Source: Ziziphus jujuba (taxonomy: Eukaryota > Streptophyta > Magnoliopsida > Rosales > Rhamnaceae). Taken from it: a stretch of DNA of 64,000 bases. This document shows positions 57,769 to 64,000 of the stretch, one piece after another. The stretch covers positions 10,354,001 through 10,418,000 of the forward strand of contig NC_083386.1 of NCBI RefSeq assembly GCF_031755915.1, read 5' to 3'. Position 1 is the stretch's first letter. Every line of letters starts with the position of its first letter. The translations under genes were made by a program, and so were the position numbers. The notes beneath the pieces were generated by a model. That model was not told the origin of the DNA, did not search any database, and worked only from the letters and a program-made list of their open reading frames with translations.

Positions 57769-58000
57769 CTGGATGAAATCAAAGGAAATATGTGCAGTTA
57801 GTTAAAATATTTAGCATACAAGTTTCAAAGAAAATAATTAAATATCTAGAGTATCCATAAAGAAAAAAAAAAAAAACATAACCCTAATTTTGATTTCAAC
57901 TTATCCCGAAATTAATCCACAAAAAAAAAAAACCCACAAATGTTTTAAAAAAAAAAAACCAAAAACCAATCAAATCGAAAAATCAAAGGAAAAATTTAAC

Positions 58001-58102
58001 AAACAGAGCAGGCATTTTATCAGAGAGGCCAAGCAAAACAGCAAGCTTGGGCATTTGCTTCCGCCATGAAGCACCACCCTTGAGCTTCGTATACAAATCC
58101 AT
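58001..58102 (-). other. Possible first exon of unknown identity
   Basis: ATG at 58102, 34 codons (MDLYTKLKGGASWRKQMPKL, AVLLGLSDKMPALF), then a donor-like gttaaa. Codon use looks gene-like and the DNA upstream (58120-58260) is CT-rich on the minus strand, as leaders often are. I do not recognise the family. It could be the start of a transcript that includes the SMP and CGR3-like exons, but the phases I tried do not join cleanly. Confidence 0.3.
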
Positions 58103-60400
58103 GTCCTCCTTCTTCACAATACCTTAATTTCGAATTCCAAACCATCAATTTTTTTGTATGAAAATTTGACGACCAGGGAGATGAAACGAGGTTGTTTGGC
58201 AAAAGGGCAACTAAGTGAAGAAAGCTTGATAAATGAGAGGAGATTAGCCAGCTTTGGCGGAAGGGTGATGGAGGAGAAGAGAAAAGTCGAGTGAAGAAAA
58301 GAAAGAAAAAACGGAAAAAAAATTAAAAAAATAAAAATATTTAATTTGGATATAAGGGTATAAAAAAAAATATACCAAATAAAAGGGTAAAAATCATTAA
58401 GCTCATTTCTACGACGACATTGGGCCAAATTCCCCTAAAATCAAAATAAATGAACTGTAGCTTCTTGAAGAGAAGCTCTTTTTTTTTTTTTTTTTTTTTT
58501 GGGGGGGGGGGGGAATAAACCATAAATTATAAAAGAAACAAAATAAAAAATTATCTCAAACAAAACTTTAGACTGTTATTAAACTGATTTCAGATTGTTA
58601 CATTTTGATTTTGGGTTTTTAGGTTCTAATTCTTAATTTTTGTGTTTGATAAATTTTGGATTGTTAACAGTTTTGATTTAGGTTTCCTTATTGTGGAAAT
58701 GCATTAATATAGGTCAATGTTTAAAGTTTCTGTAAGACCCTCAGAAGAAATGGAGTTTGGGAACACCATATAAACTGGTAGAGTAGACAAGAGAGATGGG
58801 AAACTATAATTTAGGTATTAGAATTAAAATAATACTAATTGCAATTTTAATATTTTTTTTTATTTTAAAATTGTGCAATTTAGATCCTCAGTTAAAATCC
58901 AACATATTAGACCTTCAATTTTAGATTCTTACACATTGGTTTGATTCATATAAATTTCCAAATCTAGCACTTACCAACCAAGTTCCACCAATATGCAAAA
59001 AATTTAAAATTGAAGTTTTAATATGATAAATTTCAAATAGAATATCTAAATTGCATAACCTTACAAATAAGGGGTGGTAAAGTGTAATTAGCTTAAAACA
59101 AAAAAATAAAAAAATAAAAAATATAAATAAAAAGGAGTTGGATGTACATAGACATGTATAAATATATTCACTTTCAAGCATCAAATTTTATACACATTTA
59201 CGGTTGGGCATATATCCCTTCTTTAATATGCCATCCACTAGTGTGGCCGGTGGCCCAATCCAGAGAAATCCTTTCTTCAATACTTCCACTTCGTCCCAAC
59301 ATCTTCAACCGACACTGTGCTACGCATCGTTATTATCTTGGGGAGGTACATATCTAAAACAATCCATAACCTATTTTTTTACTTGGGCATCACCGTCCAC
59401 ACAATGCAATCCAGTGTTTGACCTTTTGTGACTTTTTACTTGTATCATGAAAAGTGTGACAGTAATGGTCTGCGTGGGGAACAATTTTTACGCCATGGAT
59501 ACGCCACATTATCACAAATTAAACAACTTATGATTTTATTTGAAGTAAAAAAAAAAAATAAAGCATTTACATACAAATTAAACAATTTTTGATTTTATGC
59601 AAAGTCAAAAATAAAGCATTTACATTTTATATAAGTTATATAAAATAATTAAAATGTTTAATTATGAATGACTTGTCATGTTATATATCTAACGTGAATT
59701 AAATAATTTATAATTTTATAACAGATCAAAATAAAATATTTAAATTCTATATAAATCTCACAAAATAATTATTGGATGTTGAATTATGAATCACTATATC
59801 ATCTCATATAATAAATGCATCATAAGTTAATTTTCTATTGTGGGACCAATTGGCAAAACATTTCTTTGAACGATGGTTTAGAATCTTTTCTATTTCAAAA
59901 AGTCAAAAAAGGATCAAAGAAGGTCGACATTCCACATTTTCATCAATTTGTTTTTATTCTCTCCTTTTTCTTAATTAATATTTCGCTCTCTTTACTGATC
60001 AAAAAATATTATATATTTTGTTCTCCTTAATACGTAACTTAACATGCCTCGAGCTTCTTTTCTTTTCTAAACTTAATTCGTATTTCCTTATCCAACTTGT
60101 GTTGGAAAAGCATTTTGTTCTCCCTTTCTAACATCAGACTTTTTCGTGAGCCACTTGAATTTTTGATTTTTGCATATACCATGCATGTTCTGACGCTATA
60201 GATCTTCTCAACTTTCTCCTTCTTTTGAGGCAATTAATGCATCATAAAGCTTCTTCTTCCTACCAAGACAAAAAATATGCACGTAGATCAACCATTACAA
60301 GTTCCAAAGTCCTTATCACAAAACCGAATTTGTTTTCCTCCTTTTGGGGATAATCTCATTTTGCATTCATACGTATTAATTTCAGGCTAACTAAAGCATT

Positions 60401-60408
<8 letters not shown>

Positions 60409-60453
<45 letters not shown>
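60409..60453. repeat. (TA)n microsatellite
   Basis: About 22 TA repeats, among the longest simple repeats of the window. Confidence 0.95.
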
Positions 60454-60455
<2 letters not shown>

Positions 60456-62780
60456 TTAGCATATCCAATATCTATTGCTTTCAGTCCCTATAATTCTCGT
60501 GGGATTTGCATTGTAAAAGAGGTGAATGAGAAAAATTAAAAAGGTGAAAAAGAAAGCATATATAAGTATGTACAACTATATATTTTCATTTTGTATATGA
60601 ATATTATAATTATTTCGAAAATACATAAGAATGCTTACTTGCCATCAGAACTTACAGTTTTTCTTTCGTATTTTAAAACTCAAGGAAAAATACTATTTAG
60701 CCTAAAGAGTAAAATTTATAGTCTATTTGCTAGATTTATTTTATTGGCTGACACAGCTCCTTACGGATGACCATGCAGGATCCTCCAAAGTCTATATATC
60801 TACTGGGACCGTGAATATTCGAAGTTCATTGCTCAATATTGATTCTGAAAACAAGATGGTATTAGCGCCCTAACTTGTTGAATTTTCAACCTAATCTTTC
60901 TAAAAATCAAGGATTACATTAACCTTCAGCATGAAGCGTTATGGTCTAGTGGAAAAATGTACATTCTCTAACTCAATGTGTTCAAAACATTTTAAAGAAC
61001 TTAACGACTTACATTATTATGATTTTGCAAATTGTACATTTCCATTCTGTATTGTGGAAAATTATTTTTCAGATTTTTTAATTAAACTACCTTTAGTTAA
61101 TTACTCAATATATTCACAAGAATATTATTGGAAGGATGGGCATTAATGGAGGAAAGTTAATTACACAGTTGGCCAATGAAACCAAAAATTTATAAATACA
61201 TTCTTTTTTGGCACTAAAATTTATATATTGTTATATTCTTAAGTGCGGTATTGCATATGCTAAGAGTGGAGGGTCCAGGTTCATCAGAAATTATGGTTGT
61301 TTGAATCTTAAGACATATATATATATATATATATATATATCGTAATTAAAACTCGATTCTTTTTGCCCAAAAATTGATGGTTTATTGAACCAGATTGAGC
61401 AATAAAGCCTATTGGCATCATACTCTTCTTTTTCACTTTTATAGTGGAGGCAAAGATAATATTTTGTTGATGTCCAGAAAATAACAGATAAAAGCTTCGA
61501 TTACGCTGAAAAGAATACTTATCATTTATAGTTATCATTTTTCTTTTTTACCCAGTTTTTTTAAAGGTTACTTAATCTATTGGTTTTTGACAAATTTCAA
61601 AATAAGATATGTTAATTTATTGTCTTTAATGATGCCCTACTTTTTTTTTTTTCTTCTTCTTTTGGTTTTATGTTGTAGTTGATACTTCAAATTAAAAAAT
61701 CATTAAATGTATATATAGTGTAAATATAATTTTAATTTAAAAAGAATATTTAATACCTTTTTTCTTTCTTTTTTTTTTCTTTTTTTGATGTTATGAAGTA
61801 TCGAAGTTTTTTCACTAGATTGTCCAGGGAATAGAGTGAATGCATTTTATTACCACAAATATATGATAATCTTGTAATATTGGAAAGAAATTTGGTTGAA
61901 GATGATTTGCATGAAAAACATGTTGTTCCCCTTTCGAAAGAATGCTGTTACTCCCTACAACTCAAGAAAAGCACTTATGCCCCGCGAATTTTCTCAATAT
62001 ACATGTAATGTATTTTTTAAAATTTTTTTTCTACTTGTTTCCTTATCACTTTCTTTTTGAGCCAATTGGCTTTGCATGATACTGACAGAAGGCCTAATTT
62101 ATTTGACCAATCAATGTTGTATTAACCATATTCTACTCACTTTACATAATTAAAAACTTAGTTTGTCATTTATTAATTAATTATAATTCATTATTTTCTT
62201 TGCTGGGATTTTTGAACTAAGATTACAATTCTTTTTTCCTTTGTGATTGTTAATCTGATTGGTTCCATTAGTCAAATTAATGTTCAAAAGAAAAATAAAA
62301 AAGGAACAATTTTGATTTGTTATTCTCTCAATTCATTTTTTAGTGATTTACGAAACAACATACATGCATGTATCAAACCTTTGAGGCTGCGCGCGGCCAG
62401 TCCTAATCGGTGTTCAACTTCAAGACTTCGAGGTACTTTTGACTGATCACAGTTGGTTTTTTCTTTTTTTTTTTTGAATTCTTTGCCGCGATATTTATAA
62501 ACCCACTTAGTTGAGGTTACCCCTACAGTTTAAAAGGTATACGAGACATTCTTTATGCAAATTATTGTTCTTAACAACCTCAATTCTTTTTTCAAAATTT
62601 TTGTTTGCAATTGCTTAACAACCTCAACTAAGTGGAATATAATTATCATTGATTGAATATCTAGGAGTAGTAACAATTTTTTTTTTCCCCGAATTAAGAG
62701 TCAAAATACATTTATTAGGTTGACATTGGACTGACAAATTGATTTGCAGAAAAATGGGGGCGAACAACCCCCCAAAACAA

Positions 62781-62801
62781 AGAGAGAGAGAGAGAGAGAG
62801 A
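62781..62801. repeat. (GA)n microsatellite
   Basis: Ten AG repeats in an A-rich context. Confidence 0.95.
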
Positions 62802-64000
62802 AATAAAAGGACGAAAAGTAATAACCAAATTAATTATAAAATCTGATATTTTTAATTATCAAATAGCAAAGAACTATTATAATAAGTGGCAGCTCAAGTG
62901 GCTGGGCACGCGACAACCCACGCTGTGTGCGGGGTGCGTGGGGGCAATGCCAAACTAGCCAAAAAAAAAAAGAATCTCAAATGATTTTGATCACTAACGG
63001 GTCCAACAGCTGCTCATATGGTGATTGAATTTGTAGATGCCGTTTTTTCTCTCAATTTATAGATGCTGTGGGTTTACTTTTCCTTATGAACTTATAAGTT
63101 TAAGCCACTAATTTTAAGCCAAATCAATTAATTAATAATCAGATGTCGATACTACATATTTAGTAAGCATTACCAATAATAAAAAAAATATCAATACTCT
63201 ATAAGAAATATTTGGAGGAATAATAATAACATTCCATAAATAAGGAAGAGAGTATTCCCAATTGTAAGGAGGCAAATATTGTCCCACTAGGATTATTTAA
63301 TTGTAAATTTTATATTAAAAATTAGCATTTTTTACAAAAGAAAATATGACATAAAAAAGTATAATTTTTTTTTTTTCCATGCAAGTGTTGCTTGCATGCA
63401 TATAAATTTTAACTATTTTTTTTAATATATAATTGCTGAATTTCGGAATGGAATAGGGGGACCCAAAAAAAAAAAAAAAAGGTTCAAACTCATGGTGGAA
63501 TAGAAATCATATTCCAGAGAACTCTCCATGTATAATTATTTTTAAACTTAATTGTGTTTTAATATTTTATATTTTAGTTAAATTGAAAATGTTTCGTATT
63601 AAACTCTCAATTTATAATTTAATTTAATTTTCAAAATTAATCTGAATTTAATTTTCAAAATTGATATTAAAAAATTAACCAGCTTTCTTATTAATAAAAT
63701 TTTTTTCACGTCTTATTTGGAAAAAATAATTAGTTTTTTTATTTCTAAAGTTGTTGCTAGTCAAATTTAAATAGTAAATTAATCTGAAATAAATTATAAA
63801 TTGTGTGCGTTATGTAAAATATTTTAAATTTGAGAGCCCCAATGCAATATTTTATTTGGATCTATAGTTATATGTCTTTATATTCTAAATATATTATACT
63901 CATAAAATACATTTTTATAAAAGTATTATTTTATTTATATCATAATAAATAAATAAAATTGAAGTTATTATTTTCTCTTGCATTCTCTATCATTCATATA

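Larger units (their letters stand above)
58103..64000. other. Gene-poor AT-rich DNA to the window end
   Basis: No gene recognised in 5.9 kb. It contains a T22/G13 run at about 58480-58513, degenerate direct repeats at about 59513-59640 ('aaattaaacaa.tt.tgattttat' and 'aaataaagcatttacat' twice), (TA)n at 60409-60453 and 61316-61340, and (GA)n at 62781-62801. A GC-rich patch at about 62885-62950 (ctcaagtggctgggcacgcg) stands out from its surroundings and could be part of a repeat, but its class is unclear. Confidence 0.5.

Noticed and set aside
59142..59431. Two overlapping frames (71 and 75 codons) near 59.2-59.4 kb
   Set aside because: Slightly GC-richer than the surroundings, but I could not assign a family or a splice structure.
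60931..60960. tRNA-like A-box text (tatggtctagtgg)
   Set aside because: No matching B box or cloverleaf could be drawn downstream.
62885..62950. GC-rich patch as a SINE head or gene relic
   Set aside because: It stands out in composition, but no A/B box pair, target duplication or protein similarity could be shown.

Overview
The window looks like nuclear DNA of a dicotyledonous plant. It is AT-rich, full of (TA)n tracts and small transposon remnants, its genes have short GT-AG introns, and its proteins match plant-only families: CC-NB-ARC-LRR resistance proteins, a WAT1/UMAMIT transporter, DUF1635, a plant shugoshin and a CGR-type pectin methyltransferase. The resistance-gene type suggests a rosid, but the species cannot be named from sequence alone.

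Layout. 0.6-12.6 kb is a tandem resistance-gene cluster with three related copies. Copy B (5582-8479) is an intact 965-residue CC-NB-ARC-LRR gene. Copies A (about 0.64-2.1 kb) and C (about 9.6-12.6 kb) are relics that each lost the nucleotide-binding domain through a separate internal deletion. 14.3-16.6 kb is a complete six-exon WAT1-related transporter gene. 18.6-19.2 kb (minus) is an intronless plant gene of unknown function. 25.6-26.5 kb (minus) is a two-exon DUF1635 coiled-coil gene. 34.2-37.4 kb (minus) is a shugoshin gene with about 13 exons, in which one internal exon has been amplified in tandem. 42.2-45.1 kb is a second intact CC-NB-ARC-LRR gene of 959 residues.

46.4-58.1 kb is a patchwork of gene fragments: a truncated YAE1-like gene, a trichome-birefringence-like (TBL) pseudogene, an aminopeptidase P pseudogene lying between two blocks of a palindrome-rich satellite, the last three exons of a CGR3-like gene, and a lone exon of an NTMC2T5-like SMP/C2 protein.

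The gene-poor stretches (19.2-25.6, 26.9-34.2, 37.4-42.2, 58.1-64 kb) carry two long foldback elements with 9-bp target duplications, two or three MITE-like elements, a miniature LTR retroelement (TRIM-like), a 153-bp tandem repeat and many simple repeats.

The working genes do not form one pathway. They cover immune receptors (two NLRs), solute transport (WAT1-related), centromeric cohesion protection (shugoshin) and unassigned functions. The strongest unusual signals are the tandem exon amplification in shugoshin, with one copy carrying a broken splice acceptor, and the palindromic satellite blocks on either side of the aminopeptidase fragment. I saw no wholly new biological system.
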